Assembly: GCA_963920635.1 (NCBI GenBank)
Contig: OY987298.1
Span: 145,984,257 to 146,048,256 of the forward strand
Reading direction: 5' to 3'
DNA length: 64,000 nucleotides
From: Pseudeuparius sepicola
Taxonomy: Eukaryota > Arthropoda > Insecta > Coleoptera > Anthribidae
Below the pieces are notes generated by a model. That model saw nothing but the letters and a program-made list of their open reading frames with translations, had not been told where the DNA came from and made no database searches. The first letter of the stretch is position 1. Each line of letters starts with the position of its first letter. Both the position numbers and the translations under genes were made by a program. This document shows, in pieces, positions 1-13,168 of this stretch.

Positions 1-150
1 ACATTAAGGCCCTGTAGAAATGTTAGCCGGCGAAGTAAATTAATAAACCTTGGGACACTGGGATTACAGGGTGTGCCGAATAAAGATACGTTGCCAGATT
101 TCCGGTAAAATAAATGGTAACCGAACAAAACAAAATTAGGTACGTATAAA

Positions 151-2060
151 CTGGACCGACACTATACAGGGTGTTCCTAAATATCATGTACATACGGAAG
201 GGGGTAATTCTTTGGCCCATTTTAAGAAAAAAACTTCATATGAACGTATGTCGTAAACGTCCTAACTTTTGAGATACAGGGCGTTAAAGTTCATTTTTTT
301 TTAAATTGAATTTTGACTACATCTCCCGAAATAATCAAGCTGCTGAACTGAAATTTGGCACTGCTATGCTTTTGGGGATGGAGATAAGCTGAAAATGTCA
401 ATTTCAGCGTATCTCACAGAGGGCGCCACTTGCGCTGTTTTTTGATCACGCTTTTACGCGTAACTTTTTTGAGGTTATCTTTTTGGTTCTGCAGGTCCAT
501 CATTTTAGTGCATCTTTTCATTCTGCAAGAGAAAGGTACTCTTGTTTCATAACGATTAAATCAACGGTTTGCTTTGAAATTGCCAAAACGTTCTCCAAAA
601 CACCTGTTGATTAAAATATTCGAAACATAAAATTTTCACCTACCACCTTCAAGTGTTATAGATCAACTGTACCATTTAAACTGAGAAATAAATCCCTATG
701 AACAATGTACCAAAAATATTCGCTTTCAAAATGGAAAGGATTGAATTTGACAAAATTCGGACACTCTATTTCAAGAAAACCAATGGTGTTTTGACCAATG
801 CCCATTTGGCAGTTTTTTCATCATTTTGAATGTACAGTTGATCTGTAAGATTTGAAAGCAGTAGGTGAAAATTTTATGTGTCGAATATTGGAATCAACAG
901 GTGTTTTGGGGCACGTTTTGGTAATTTCAACGCAAACGGTTGATTTAATCGTTATGAAACAAGAGTACCTTTTTCTTGCAGAATGAAAAGATGCACTAAA
1001 ATGATGGACCTGCAGGACCAAAAAGATAACCTCAAAAAAAGTTACGAGTAAAAGCGTGATCAAAAAACAGCGCAAGTGGCGCCCTCTGTGAGATACGGTG
1101 AAATTGACATTTTCAGCTTATTCACCATCCCCAAAAACATAGCAGTGCCAAATTTCAGTTCAGCAGCTTGATTATTTCGGAAGATGTAGCCAAAATTCAA
1201 TTTAAAAAAATGAATGAAAGTTAGGACGTTTACGACATACGTTCATATGAAGTTTTTTTCTTAAAATGGGCCAAAGAATTACCCCCTTCCGTATGTGCAT
1301 GATATTTAGGATAACCCTGTATTAAAGACCCGGGCATGACGTCATATTTCATTGTTGTTTGCGGACTGGGATGGCACTACTGGACAAATAGAATGTCCCA
1401 TATTTTAAATACCCTATATTTTAGTATCATTTGCGTTCTTTTTACGGTAACGAATTTCCTTTGCTGTCTATATTTCACAGTTTTGTATTAACGGAGCTTT
1501 TATAGGTAGATTTGTTTGTGATAACATCAAATTTCCATGCCCATGAAGAAAATCGTATGCACAGGCCATTGCGTGAATTGCAGAAGAATAAACACTATTT
1601 TGGAATTACGTGATGATCTGTCCCACCAGTTAAAGAAGCGGGAATTCCGGATATTATATTTTGGAAGAGTATTTTGTAACGTATGCAACAACTAAAGTAG
1701 AAAATTTTGTCTATACTCCCAAAGCGAACCAATGGTCCACTATAATTATAAAGAAGAAACTGGAAAATCTAATGCAAAAGGTACCCACATTTTCTTGCTT
1801 GCTTTTTAGACTCGCTTTTCTTAAGAAATTTAAGAAAATATGTCATGTTAGCTTGGCAAATTAAAGATACATAACAAACAATTATTTAATTTTATTTTGG
1901 ACATTAAATTCGTTATAACAGACATATTTGCATGTTTTTTAGACTTTGTTTTTATTTTCTAAAAGATTCTTCAACAATGGTGTTTTAACATTAAACCACA
2001 CTGTGGATTTTTTCGTCGTGAAGCGTTAGTGGCTAGCTCTCTAAACAGCGCTATACACGG
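151..2060 (+). mobile_element. TIR family X, copy 1 (interrupted, right end lost)
   Basis: The copy begins CTGGACCGACACTATA and continues after 1320 as TTAAAGACCCGGGCATGACG, matching the copy at 10561-11416. A CAGGG element is inserted in its left inverted repeat at 167-1319. Similarity to copy 2 ends near 2060, so the right terminus is missing. Confidence 0.75.
167..1319. mobile_element. CAGGG palindromic element a, inside family X
   Basis: The arms are near-perfect inverted repeats (167-about 560 against about 880-1319) starting CAGGGTGTTCCTAA, flanked by TA. The uninterrupted sequence at 10561-10586 is the empty site and shows TA duplication on insertion. A second CAGGGCGTTAAAGTT lies 110 nt inside the left end, at 277. 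No coding sequence is seen. Confidence 0.9.
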
Positions 2061-2292
2061 TCACAGCCGACTCTAAGAGAGGCCCTGAAGTAGAGAAAAC
2101 TGGGGAGAAAACAAGGGATGCGGGTCCACGTCGCGTGGCCTGTCACTCCCTGTCAGTTGATTTTACAAGAAATTTACCAGAATTAATTTGTGTAGTGCGG
2201 GTAGTGCTATCGTCGCCAGATTGCTACGACGAGGCAGTGTGTCTCTGGGTGGAAACCGACAGCTCGAAATGCTGGCGACAGCTTTTTATAAA

Positions 2293-3034
2293 GAACCCCG
2301 CACACTTTCTTAGTAAAATCCGGCTCCCGTTAATTTTGCTAATTTTTTTATATGTTATTCTACACATCATTCAGATCAAGTCCCCATGGGCAGAAAGTCC
2401 TAGGACCCCAAGGTTCAGAGATACAGGGTGTTCACGAAATATTGGAGACCCCTTAACTTTCTTATTTTTGACCAGAGAAAAAAGTGTTTTATATGAAAGT
2501 TGTAGAAAATTTTCTCTACTTTCCAACGCCGTTTTCAGAAAGAAAATCGAACGTCGCGTTTTCAAGGCAGAGACCTAAATTTGTGTTTTTTTAATGGAAC
2601 ACCCTGTATGTTACCGTATGGCTAAAATACCGATCTTTGAAGGTATGTAAAAGGTGCTCACGAAATATTGGAGACCCTTAACTTTCTTATTTTTGACCAG
2701 AGAAAAAGTGTTTTATATGAAAGTTGTGCGCGTGTTCCATTAAAAAAATTAGGTCTTTACCTTGAAAACTCGACGTTCGATTTTCTTTCTGAAAACGGCG
2801 TTGGAAAGTAGAGAGAATTTTCTACAACTTTCATATAAAACACTTTTTTCTCTGGTCAAAAATAAGAAAGTTAAGTGGGGTCTCCAATATTTCGTGAACA
2901 CCCTGTGTACCGAACCTTGGGGTCCTAGGACTTTCTGCCCATGGGGACTTGTTCTGAATGATGTGTAGAATAACATATAAAAAATTAGCAAAATTAACGG
3001 GAGCCGGATTTTACTAAGAAAGTGTGCGGGGTCC
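2293..3034. mobile_element. Palindromic element g inserted in family Y
   Basis: Inverted arms start with (G)GACCCCGCACAC-like ends and run about 300 bp each. The undisturbed sequence at about 62008-62024 (minus strand) is the empty site. No target duplication is visible. The arms contain inner CAGGGTGTTCACG and CACCCTGT motifs, so the element may itself be nested. Confidence 0.8.
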
Positions 3035-3130
3035 TTTGTTTTGTTTGTGCAAAAGTGAAACATTTCTATAAAAGTTTGAAGTAAAGAATCGTTCCTTTAC
3101 AATTTCAAGCCTCAAGATGCCTAGAACAGT

Positions 3131-3275
3131 CGAGGGAATAGTTATATACCTGGCTGTAAAATCGTAATAATAACTTGAAGTAGCTAGGTTTTCTTTGCTT
3201 GACGACAAGCGGTCAACTTGTATCCATTTTAGGCTTTCCAAAGGACAAAAATTTAAGAATAAAATGATTAAGGGC
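3131..3275 (+). pseudogene. THAP-domain fragment
   Basis: The frames read RGNSYIPGCK, then CLTTSGQLVSILGFPKDKNL and RIK followed by TGA where THAP domains have Trp. GCK, then GFPKD.NLR.KW, is the THAP pattern of C2CH followed by H/F-P and W. A stop codon and a small frame change break it. THAP domains occur at the N-terminus of P-element-type transposases. Confidence 0.55.
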
Positions 3276-3856
3276 CAATTGCATAGGCAAACTAAAGTAC
3301 CCTTTAAAATTAAAGGAGCTTTCTAACAATCCAACCATTGTTTAGTATTGTTGCAAAAGTTTCATTACCTAAAAATGTTAAAGTCAAAAGATAATTTAGT
3401 TGAATACCCTAACTGCTATTTCAACCAGAAGAGATTACTCTCCTTCACAACATGCTGTTCTCTGTTCGCTTGTTTGTATTTTTATATATAAAAAAAATAA
3501 CCATAAGGGAAGATAGATCATTTGCCTCATCGCGCACTTTACGAAAAATTCTCACAAAATTCGACTTACAACAAAATTTATTACCCTCTATTTGCCCCAA
3601 TACTTATACTTCTTTGTATATTTTGTTACTTGTTACTGCTTTTATTATATGTTAAACAAACGCACCTACTTACTTAGGTACCCAATTATTGAAACAAAGT
3701 TCACAAATGTATTTAATTATAATTAAAAAGAGGGTTGAACATCTATTAGAAAAGATAAACTGAGCCAAAGTGCAGACTGCATAGACCCGTTGAACCGTCC
3801 CGCTGCGGCGTTGCCACATGTTTGCACAGGGCTTGTAAGCGTGAGAAGGTTGTGAC

Positions 3857-5639
3857 ACAGGTCTTGAATACAGTGTGGTAAATTGAACCTATTGAAACTT
3901 CTTTTAAATCAATTTGGACTTAAAACTTGTACATTCGGGACGTTCTGTTTTGAAATGAACAAATTTTCACATTCATTAAACATATCTGTTTGGGTTTCAA
4001 TATTATGTCATATTATTTTAGTGAAAGGACTTTATTCCTTATGTTCTCAATTTATATAATCAAAATGTGAAGCCACAACATTATCAATCTTTTTTAACCC
4101 AGACACAAAAAGTATCAAAACAGTGGTACACAGTTTTGAATCTTAATATACATATTAATTAAAGCTTCTACTGGGCGATTCAAATCTATGCAATATTGTT
4201 TCAGGGGCGTATCGTGCAAACCATTTACCTGAGAAAAATTGACGTTAATGGGAAAAGTTTCTTTGCTTAAATTAAGTAACACACTTTTTTACAGTAACCT
4301 ATTTATAGCACTCAGAGCTATAATGAATTACTTAAGCCACTCAAATTGATGGGATAAGTAAGATCATAGTATATCGTGAAAGTAGTGTAGATAAAAGTTA
4401 TTAGATAACTACAAGTGTGTTACTACAATTTTTCAGATTCTTTGTATACATTTATATTTTAGAATACATATGTGTGAAGTGGTTATTATTGCATAAGGTG
4501 TCTAAGTGTAATTTTTTCATTTCTTTTAATACTTACCTATCTCCTATTTGAAATAAAATTCAACTTTTCAAATCAACAAAAAGTGTCCTAAAGCAGGATA
4601 GCATGGGCGGATGCAGTGTTGAGAAATTCGTATGCCGAATTTCAAAAAAGTTCTCTTTAAAATACTTTTTTCCAGCGGCAGTTAAAATATTACATAAGTT
4701 AAAAGTGGTACACAAGGTATAATGTTACATCGGCATCGATATAGATCGCTCGGTAAATGCGAAAATCCTACACTTGAACAAAAAAACACTGTTACACTTA
4801 ATTGAATAATTACGTTCGATCTATTAGATAAGGCTTTCATAATATCGATTCACGGATCATAAGGAAGTTGGTAGATATACAAACTTTTAGTGGCATACAT
4901 TGGCTCGTGTGTCTTGGCGTGACTTCCTAATACACGGTAAATTAAGTATTAGTTGAAAGTTTATTATAACAATAAAGCCAAAAAACGCTACTTATAGAAA
5001 TATTACTTCCATATCACTTTTTTAATGTAGGAACATCCCGCATTAGCGTTTTTTTGCGTTCTGTTCTCATTCAACAGCCAAATAATGGCACTTGTTATTG
5101 TTTAACATTTAGCATAGATTAAGAGAGACAATATAATAGTCAGAAGCATTGTTGAAACCGGCTGCAACAAATCCTGACCCACCAACTTTCAAACTTTAAT
5201 TTTGGAACGAAATCAAATTAAAACATATAAATTCTAATTAGGACTCTTAAGTTGAGGACCAAGGTATATGTATTTTAATTCTGTTAATGGACAACAATAG
5301 AATCCCCATCTTGTCCTGTAATAAACCAGCTGTCACGTTTAACAAAATATAGTTTAGTGGCTTTTGGGACAAATTATTTTCGGTAACCGACAGAATGAAC
5401 CAGCATCCCAGGGGAGCTGAACTGCATTTTGTTATATATTTGGGGACGTTAATTATTGTGCAAAGTATATGGACGATCCTTTTTATATTTTTGAACGTAG
5501 ACTTTAATTATTTTGGGGTCTGGATCGGAATTAGATGAAAAAAATCACTATTTCATGCAGTCCACGTTTCGCAAAAATTTATTTGCATCTTCAGGACACT
5601 AAAAATACAGTAAGTTATACAATGTGCGTTAATTATTTT
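3857..5639. other. No gene seen
   Basis: The stretch is AT-rich without a convincing ORF, splice-consistent exon or palindromic element. It may be degraded intergenic DNA or intron of a gene starting to the left. Confidence 0.6.
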
Positions 5640-6347
5640 CTCAAAAAAAAAAAGAATTGCAGTTTTGAATGCTCAATCTAATGCCCCTTTTGGATTTTAA
5701 GAAAAGTTCATGGCTCACTAAATATTTTGAAAAGAGTGATTTTTTGCTATTTCATCAGATCTCTGTAGTTCCTTTATTTCCTATTATTCAGAGACAAAAA
5801 TTGTAGATAATTTTGGGCTTAATAAGATAATCTAATCCAATTTTTTTATGTTGTTTCTGATTTTTGAGATATGACATAAACTTTTGTTTTATTTTGTTAC
5901 ATTTTGTTACCAGCTAAAAAGAAAATATTAGAAAGTTTGAAGTATGTCTAATTATAAAATAGAACGTAATTATGAAAATGTTCCATGGCTGACTAGGTGA
6001 AAATTAAAAATGATTTACATTTAAAAAAACAAAAGTTTATGTCATATCTCAAAAATTACAATCAACATAAAAAATTTGATAAGATCATCTTATTAAGCCC
6101 AAAATTATCTACAGTTTTTGTCTCTACAGTTTTTCTCTATAATCAGAAATAACGGAGCTACAGAGATCTGATGAAATAGCAAAAATCAGTCTTTTCAAAA
6201 TATCTAGTGAGCCCTGAACTTTTTTAAAAAACCAAAAGGGGCATTAGATCGAGCATTCAAAACTGCAATTCTTTCCCCATTTAACTTTGTTCTAGCTCTG
6301 CTAGTTTTCGAGATCCCCATAGTGGTCATCGAAAAAAACTCACCCTG
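5640..6347. mobile_element. Palindromic element, left end lost
   Basis: Arms around GAATTGCAGTTTTGAATGCTC (5650) and its complement (6255) enclose paired segments such as GGGCTTAATAAGATAATCT. The right end is CACCCTG at 6341-6347 followed by TA. No matching left CAGGGTG end is seen. Confidence 0.75.
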
Positions 6348-8334
6348 TATTTCTTTTTGAATTTTGTGAAAATGGCAAACCTTGCACTGGAACTATAAAG
6401 TCGTATCATTTTTCTCTAAACGAGTAACGAGACTAAAATGAAAAAAAAATCCATTTGTATGTTAAATCCTGCCAGAAAAATAAAGAAACATAATATTATA
6501 TGGAATATTACCTTCAAGTTCAATGTTCTTATACGTTATGTAGGCCTACTTTCATCATAGAAGGCCGAATACCTCCCATACTCGATACACGTAATCTAGT
6601 CGCCCATGGTGTCCATTTTCTTTTGTTTCCTTTTCGCTATTTACATCTCTGCGATCGGTAGAGCGTACCATGTTGACTTTTAACGTGGTTTTCATACAAT
6701 GAAGATTCTTTGGCGTTTTTGCGGTTTGTAAAAATCCAAATCGGTTTGGAATGACGATGTGGTTCGATAGAAAATACCAGAAGTGGTGTACAGAAAAACG
6801 TTGGTATCAACGACCTTTGCGAAGGAAATTCTTGTACGGTGTGTCAGATTCCCAGCGCCTACTTGATGACGTGTCTTTCGATAGAAATATAAATTCTATT
6901 TTTTTCTCAAAGTCGAAGGAGGGGAGTTTTAATATTATATATATTTACCTTACACCTGACACTAGTACCTACATAGCTATCCCACACCTGATATCAGCTA
7001 GAAAAAATGGGCGTGGCCTATTGAGATCTTTATTAGTGACATTTTCAGCAACGTTTGCTCGTTTTATAGATCTCGATCTAGCCTGGTTCAAATGGTCAAA
7101 CATGGTCGAAGGCAGGCGGGCGACGAATTAAAAAATTATAGACGCGCCAACTACGATGCGGGTTTATACCAATTAACCGAGTCTGCTGTGGAATCCGGCT
7201 CCAATCGTTTGTTTTGCATTTTTATGAACCATTCGACGTTTTTTTTTTCAAATTAAAATGTACGGTTTGTCCGACAACTGTTATTGGACGTATTTATTTA
7301 TGTATTAGAGGTTTTTCATTACTTTAATAATGAAAATATAGGGGGCGATTCAGTTTTATTCCGGACACTGCAGCAGGTGATAGAAAACCATAAAATATGC
7401 CCATTTGCGGAATAATTAAAAACTAAATAAATTCAAAGGGCAGTTTTTTTAAAATATTCTCATTAAATGCATGGTGAGCACTACCGCGTTTTATTTTGCA
7501 TTCGGGGTCCCATAATTAAATATCCAGCTTTATTACCATTTACGTGCTTTTTACGGTAATGAATTCTTTTTGAAATTGAAATCGAAAGTGAAATTTCCAT
7601 GCACATGAAGAAAAATCATATGCACAGACCATTGCTTGAATTGCAGAAGAATGTGCACCATTTTGGAATTGCGAGATGATCTGTTCGACCAGCTGAAGAA
7701 GCGAGAATTCTAGATTATGGTATTTTGGAAGAGTATCCGTACATCCCAGGGATTCTTTAAAATAAGGGGGCCCAGCATGTCACAGTCTATCACATAGGAA
7801 AAGTGAAGCCTTGAGGGGAAGTTTGTTTTCTGTCGACATCAGGTTTTATGTGACATGCCAGTGCCATAGATTGTAAAGGAGGCGAAATATTTCCCATCAT
7901 AATTCACAATTTTTAAGTTTTCTAACTTCCAGATACTCAGATGTGTCAATTAAAGGTAATGCGGCCGCCTGTAGTAGTCCCAATAATTGCAACCAGATTT
8001 TTCCTGTATCACCTTTAGTAATCCTACAATTCGGTGGGCATTATGTATAAGTAGGTCTTAGTTCAAAATCAAAACAAAAATCATATTTCGTAAATTTCAA
8101 ACTATTAAGCAGGTAGCTTCAGGCAGGTCTTTTTTTAAAGAGTTTTTATCTATGACTACAAGTTTATTTTAAGTTTGTGAGGTACCTTGGGAGAGAAATA
8201 AAATTACAAAAATTTTATAATGAACACCGAGAAAAATTACTTGATTAGAACTACTAAACCTAATCGTATTAATCCATCCCGAAAATCTGTGCAAGTTCTT
8301 TGGATAAATACATTCAACAAAGGAAGAACGTATA
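6348..8334. other. No intact gene; fragment of family X at 7505-7735
   Basis: A 126-codon ORF at 6751-7131 has no recognisable motif. Positions 7505-7735 repeat the middle of family X (TTTCCATGCACATGAAGAA...). A degraded relative of the element b end (GGCGATTCAGTTTTATTCC) is at about 7344. Confidence 0.55.
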
Positions 8335-9516
8335 CAGGGTGATTCAGTTTTAATCTGCAACACTTCAACAGGTGATAGAAAACCAAAAAATAACCGCACT
8401 TTCTTCTATAAACTATATCATTTTAAGGCCTTATAAAAAAGTTACAGGGTGTTAAAGTTGCAAGAAATATGTGGAATTTATTGAATATTTTACAAACTAG
8501 TTGAGATATTTAAGTCATATTTGGTACACGTTATAACGGCATGGGTTAGCATAAAACCTGTTAATATCAACCATCTTGAACAACCAGTGGCGTAGAAATG
8601 GGTAATTAGTATAATTTATTTTAGAAAAAAAAAATAGAACCACCTTGTATAGCAATAAAATGTATTCAAATTCTTATGTATTTTTTTATTGTAAACAAGA
8701 AAGTTCTCTTAGCATTTTTTCATATGTGTCATGGTTTCATAGCAAATTTGATTTTTTCATATTATTTCGGGGTACTTCTGGAAAATTAACTTAAAACTTT
8801 TCTCCATAAGTAACACTCAAAGTAGAAAAAATGTGTTTTTTACTTTAAATACAGTAACTTTCCCCAATAAACGTACCCATTCAAGGTTTTACTTTTCAGG
8901 ATACAGAGCGTAACATTAATTGTATCTTCCTTAAATGTTTTAGACCCTGTATCTTCAAAAGTATAGCCTTAAATAGGTGAGTTTATTGGAAAAAGTTACT
9001 TTATTTCAGGTACCAAACATATTATTTCTACTTTAAGTGTTACTTATGGAGCAAATTTTTTAGATAATTTTTCAGAAGTACCCCGAAATATTACGAAAAA
9101 ATCAAATTTGCTATGAAACCATGACACATATGAAAAAATGCTAAGAAAACGTTTTTGTTTACAATAAAAATTTACATAAGAATTTGAATACATTTTATTG
9201 CTATACAAGGTGGTTCTATTTTTTTTCTCAAATAAATTATACTAATTACCCATTTCTACGCCACTGGTTGTTCAAGATGTTTGATAATAACAGGTTTTAT
9301 GCTAACCCATGCCGTTATAACGTGTACCAAATATGACTTAAATATCTCAACTAGTTTATAAAATATTCAATAAATTCCACATATTTCTTGCAACTTTAAC
9401 ACCCTGTAACTTTTTTATAAGGCCTTAAAATGATATAGTTTATAGAAGAAAGTGCGGTTATTTTTTGGTTTTATATCACCTGTTGAAGTGTTGCAGATTA
9501 AAACTGAATCACCCTG
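8335..9516. mobile_element. CAGGG palindromic element b
   Basis: The element starts CAGGGTGATTCAGTTTTAAT and ends with its complement, flanked by TA. Arms are about 500 bp and nearly identical. An inner CAGGGTGTTAAAGTT copy lies 110 nt from each end (8445 and 9406). It is non-coding. Confidence 0.93.
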
Positions 9517-10553
9517 TACATGTTATTACAAATGGATTGAGGAACCTGGTAACAAGGTGCAATACCGACAAATTCTTAAATAAGCAAAATCGGCACTATA
9601 CTGACTTACCATACTTATTACTTAAATTCGTGGAAATAATTACTGGAAATCAATTTAAACTTTAAAATAAATTTGTTTCATTTGACAGTTGCCATATTCT
9701 GCACTTGTAGACACAACATTGTCAAGTCTAATTTTTAGAAATCATATTCATTTTTACTAACAATCAAAGTACCTGTTATATTCATAGATTCTCCAATAAA
9801 ATGGCATACTTGGCATCACTGATATCATTAAAATGAGGAAAGAATAGGTCTCACTTTGGAAAGTATAATGCTGGGTCCCCTTACTTTGAAGAGTCCCTGG
9901 TACATCCGCATCCCTTATTCATTTGTTTTGACCATGTTCCATGGCACACTTGATTCGGCAGCCACTAGAGCCCTTTTAAAAAACATAGCTGACCATATAT
10001 GATCACTTGTAAGAGAACATTGTCAGGCCCTGCAATAAAAAATATAATAGGTACCCTTGATTTTAGCGACTCTACATTTTTATTTCCTGGGATCTACAAC
10101 GACCACAACGAGATCGAAAGACTCCTGATATTTAAATGATGTTTTAATTTTCAACCGTCGAAGAAACCCAAGCGCGGCCTACTCTTCGCTCGTATAGAGA
10201 AGTTGGCGAAACGCCAACCAGGCGGCCTTGGATTCCTCGTGATTCATCTGTTTTACTCCATGCCAAGGCACACTATGATAACGGCATCCGTAATACAACG
10301 CCAGCCGCCTCAGAAACATTGTAATTATTGATTACGTGTCCGAGAAATATTTTCGGAGGCTGGCAGGTACTTTAGGTTTTACAAGGACTCGAGAACCGTG
10401 GGATATATTTATATTATAAAATAATGAAAGTGAATAATAATAACAATGATGTTGCAAGGCAAAACATAATAATTACAGTACCTAAGGCATCTTTACGGTA
10501 ATGGTAATGTAAACATCCAGAAACAAAGTTTTAGCATTCAAAAATTGGTGTCT
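9517..10553. other. No gene; relic of element f at about 9925-9975
   Basis: A short stretch with TTCCATGGCACACTTGA resembles the arm of element f. Nothing else is supported. Confidence 0.5.
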
Positions 10554-10560
10554 GTTGAAC

Positions 10561-11416
10561 CTGGACCGACACTATATTAAAGACCCGAGCATGACGTCAT
10601 ATTTCATTGTTGTTTACGGACAGGGGTGGCGCCACTCGACGAAAAAAATTGCGATTTATTATAGGTTATAGTGGGGTATTCTGTGGTTGTTGGTTTTCAG
10701 TTACTGACCTTTAAAATATCCCAAATTTTAAATATCCAGCTTTATTACGATTTGCCTTCTTTTTACGGTAACGAATTGTCTTTGCGTCCAGTATTTAGCA
10801 GTTTTATATTATTAACACAGCTTTTATAGGTAGATTTGTTTGTGATAACATGAAATTTCCATGCACATGAAGAAAATGGTATGCACACTGCACAGACCGT
10901 TTTGGAATTATGGGATGATCTGATCAAACAGCTGAAGAAGCGAAAATTCTAGATATTATTTTGGAAGAGTATTTTGTAACGTATGCAAGAATGAAAATAG
11001 AACATTTTGTTTATAGCTCCAAAGCGAACCAATAGTCCTCCATATAAAGAAGAAACTGAAAAATCGGATGCGTTTTATGCTTACTTACAGTACAACTAGC
11101 CATGGACTTCATTTCAAACCAAAAGGTACCATATACTCTTGCTTGCTTTTTAGACTCGCTTTTCTTAAGAAAATGTATGGAAATATGCCATGTGAACTTG
11201 TCAAATTAGAGGGACATAACAAACATATATCTTATTTTATTTTGGATATTAAATTCGTTATAACAGACACATTTGCATGCTTTTATTTTATAAAAGGTTC
11301 TGCAACAATGGTGTTTTAACATTAAACCACCGTGTATATTTGTTTTGTCGTGTGGCGCCAGTGGCGATCGCTTGAAACAGCGCTATGCACAGGTCTTTAA
11401 TATAGTGTTGGTCCAG
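10561..11416 (+). mobile_element. TIR family X, complete copy with 7-bp TSD
   Basis: The ends CTGGACCGACACTATATTAA and its near-complement (to 11416) form about 26-bp inverted repeats. GTTGAAC flanks it on both sides (10554-10560 and 11417-11423). The interior carries no long ORF. A 7-bp duplication separates it from the TA-targeting elements; its superfamily is uncertain. Confidence 0.88.
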
Positions 11417-11423
11417 GTTGAAC

Positions 11424-12881
11424 ACACCGAGATACGCGACTTTAAATTTTGTACAAGATTTCATTGATTTAATGCATAACCATTTCAATCTACTGTTAAT
11501 GTTAATTCTCAGTTTCATGTTAATGTAAACACGAAACAAAAAATTCTTCGTTATACAATATAAACTAAACTCATTAGGACCAAAAAAAACGAAAATAGCA
11601 GGGCAACTTTCTATCATACTTCGCCTTGGATACATGGTTGGCCTTGCCCGGGAAATTTTTCGAATCGCTTGAGGTAAAATGCCCGATAATGCTTCGATCT
11701 AGAACTCCTGATAAATGACTAAGTTAACTAAGTAGGCTGTCCGAAGTCTTGACCCAAAAACGTGACAATCGTGAGAATCGAGTTACTTGATTCATGACAT
11801 TTTGCCCATAAGGGGACTTCGTATATTACGGAAATTAATTGGTAAAATGAACCGTAATCTGTTGTTTTGATATCAGATCTATGCATTCTCTCAGATAGGT
11901 ATGCAGGTATGGAAATGGCCTTATTTTATACGCAGCCAGTGTGGTAACTGTATAGAATTCGCTGAATTTGTGCTACAAATTAACATTTCATATTTTTAAA
12001 CTCTATGTTTCAATAGGTTGTGTAGTGAATAGTATATATAGTACATTTATTTGTGGTGACAACTCAGGCTCACAGGGTATTGAAGTGGCGTTTATATTAC
12101 ACACCAACAATTTTTTACGAAATGGACACCGTAAATAAAATTTCACTTTTACTTTTACTGGTATCAGTTTCTCGATCGAAAAGGTAATTACACTAATTGG
12201 AATTCGACCAAAGTCCGCCGTTAACCTGCATGATTTGAAGCCATTAGAAAACTGGGGTGCAATCAGGGTCAATATGGGCAATTTCACCATCTTTTGACAC
12301 GCTCGCACATGCTTAATTTTTTAAATAACTAATTGGGTTTGCAATATATGCGTAAAATGGGAGTTCGGATCGCTGTAATCGTACGTTAATTGTATACTTA
12401 GTAGAAGTATTCGCACGGCCTAAATATTAAATTACGAAATACATGTAAGTATAAAAAAACTCTGGGAATTTTTATAATAAACTAAGTAGATATACTATAA
12501 TGTACAGCGTGTCTCATGTTTCACTTTTCACATTTCCATACAATTGGAGGCATCATCCTCCATCCTTAATTTATTCTGCTTTATTCGACAAGTTGAAGCA
12601 TATTAATCAGGCGCGCCATGAATGCCATGAAAACAAAAACGGTATCGTCTACATATTCGACAGTTACCTAGGTACCTAGCGCTTAATTGTAAATCCCTCA
12701 TTTAGTAGGTAGCTTTCCAAAGGGGTGAATAGCAATTTTATCTGACATTGGTATTTGGTATTCTAATACACTATTAATGTTGTGGCAACATTCATTTTAG
12801 CCTGAATCCAAATAATAATTTGCGAGTCTGCTCATAAGAAAGATCGATAGTCGATTAGACGCGAAACCCCTTGGGGTTTTT
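11424..12881. other. No gene seen
   Basis: ORFs of 101-115 codons on the minus strand have no domain pattern and AT-driven composition. No repeat structure was noticed. Confidence 0.55.
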
Positions 12882-13132
12882 AAGGTGGATTTATAAACTC
12901 GACGTTTGCGTTGGCGCTCGAAGTTGACGGTGACCTTCGCAGTTTGCGTCCAGAAATATGCACGACTGAACGTGAAAGATGAAATTAGTTTATCTCGGAC
13001 GGCATATCGGACGCAGGCGTCAACTTTCGACGGCGTTTATAAACGATTACAAGTAAAATATTGGGATTGAATTTTCGACGCGAACGGCAACGGCGAGCGC
13101 CAACGCAAACGTCGAGTTTATAAATCCACCTT
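12882..13132. mobile_element. Short MITE with GGTGGATTTATAAACTCGAC ends
   Basis: This 251-bp element has inverted repeats of about 40 bp (AAGGTGGATTTATAAACTCG and its complement). It is CG-richer than its surroundings and contains several GCGTTGGCGCTCG-like words. No ORF. Confidence 0.88.
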
Positions 13133-13168
13133 TAGTTTCCATTACACAGAACAGTGATTATCACTATT

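Larger units (their letters stand above)
2118..3856 (+). mobile_element. Repeat family Y, copy 1 (THAP-related), interrupted
   Basis: The segment matches 61160-62185 in inverted orientation, apart from a palindromic insert at 2293-3034. It contains a conserved reading frame near 2135-2290 (MACHSLSVDFTRN...) shared with the other copy, and a THAP-like stretch at 3131-3275. It is probably a decayed DNA transposon. Confidence 0.65.

Noticed and set aside
2135..2578. 147-codon ORF in family Y as a gene
   Set aside because: Only the first ~53 codons are shared with copy 2; the rest reads into an inserted palindromic element.
6751..7131. 126-codon plus-strand ORF
   Set aside because: No domain pattern, no repeat-copy conservation and no splice context; kept only as unrecognised sequence.
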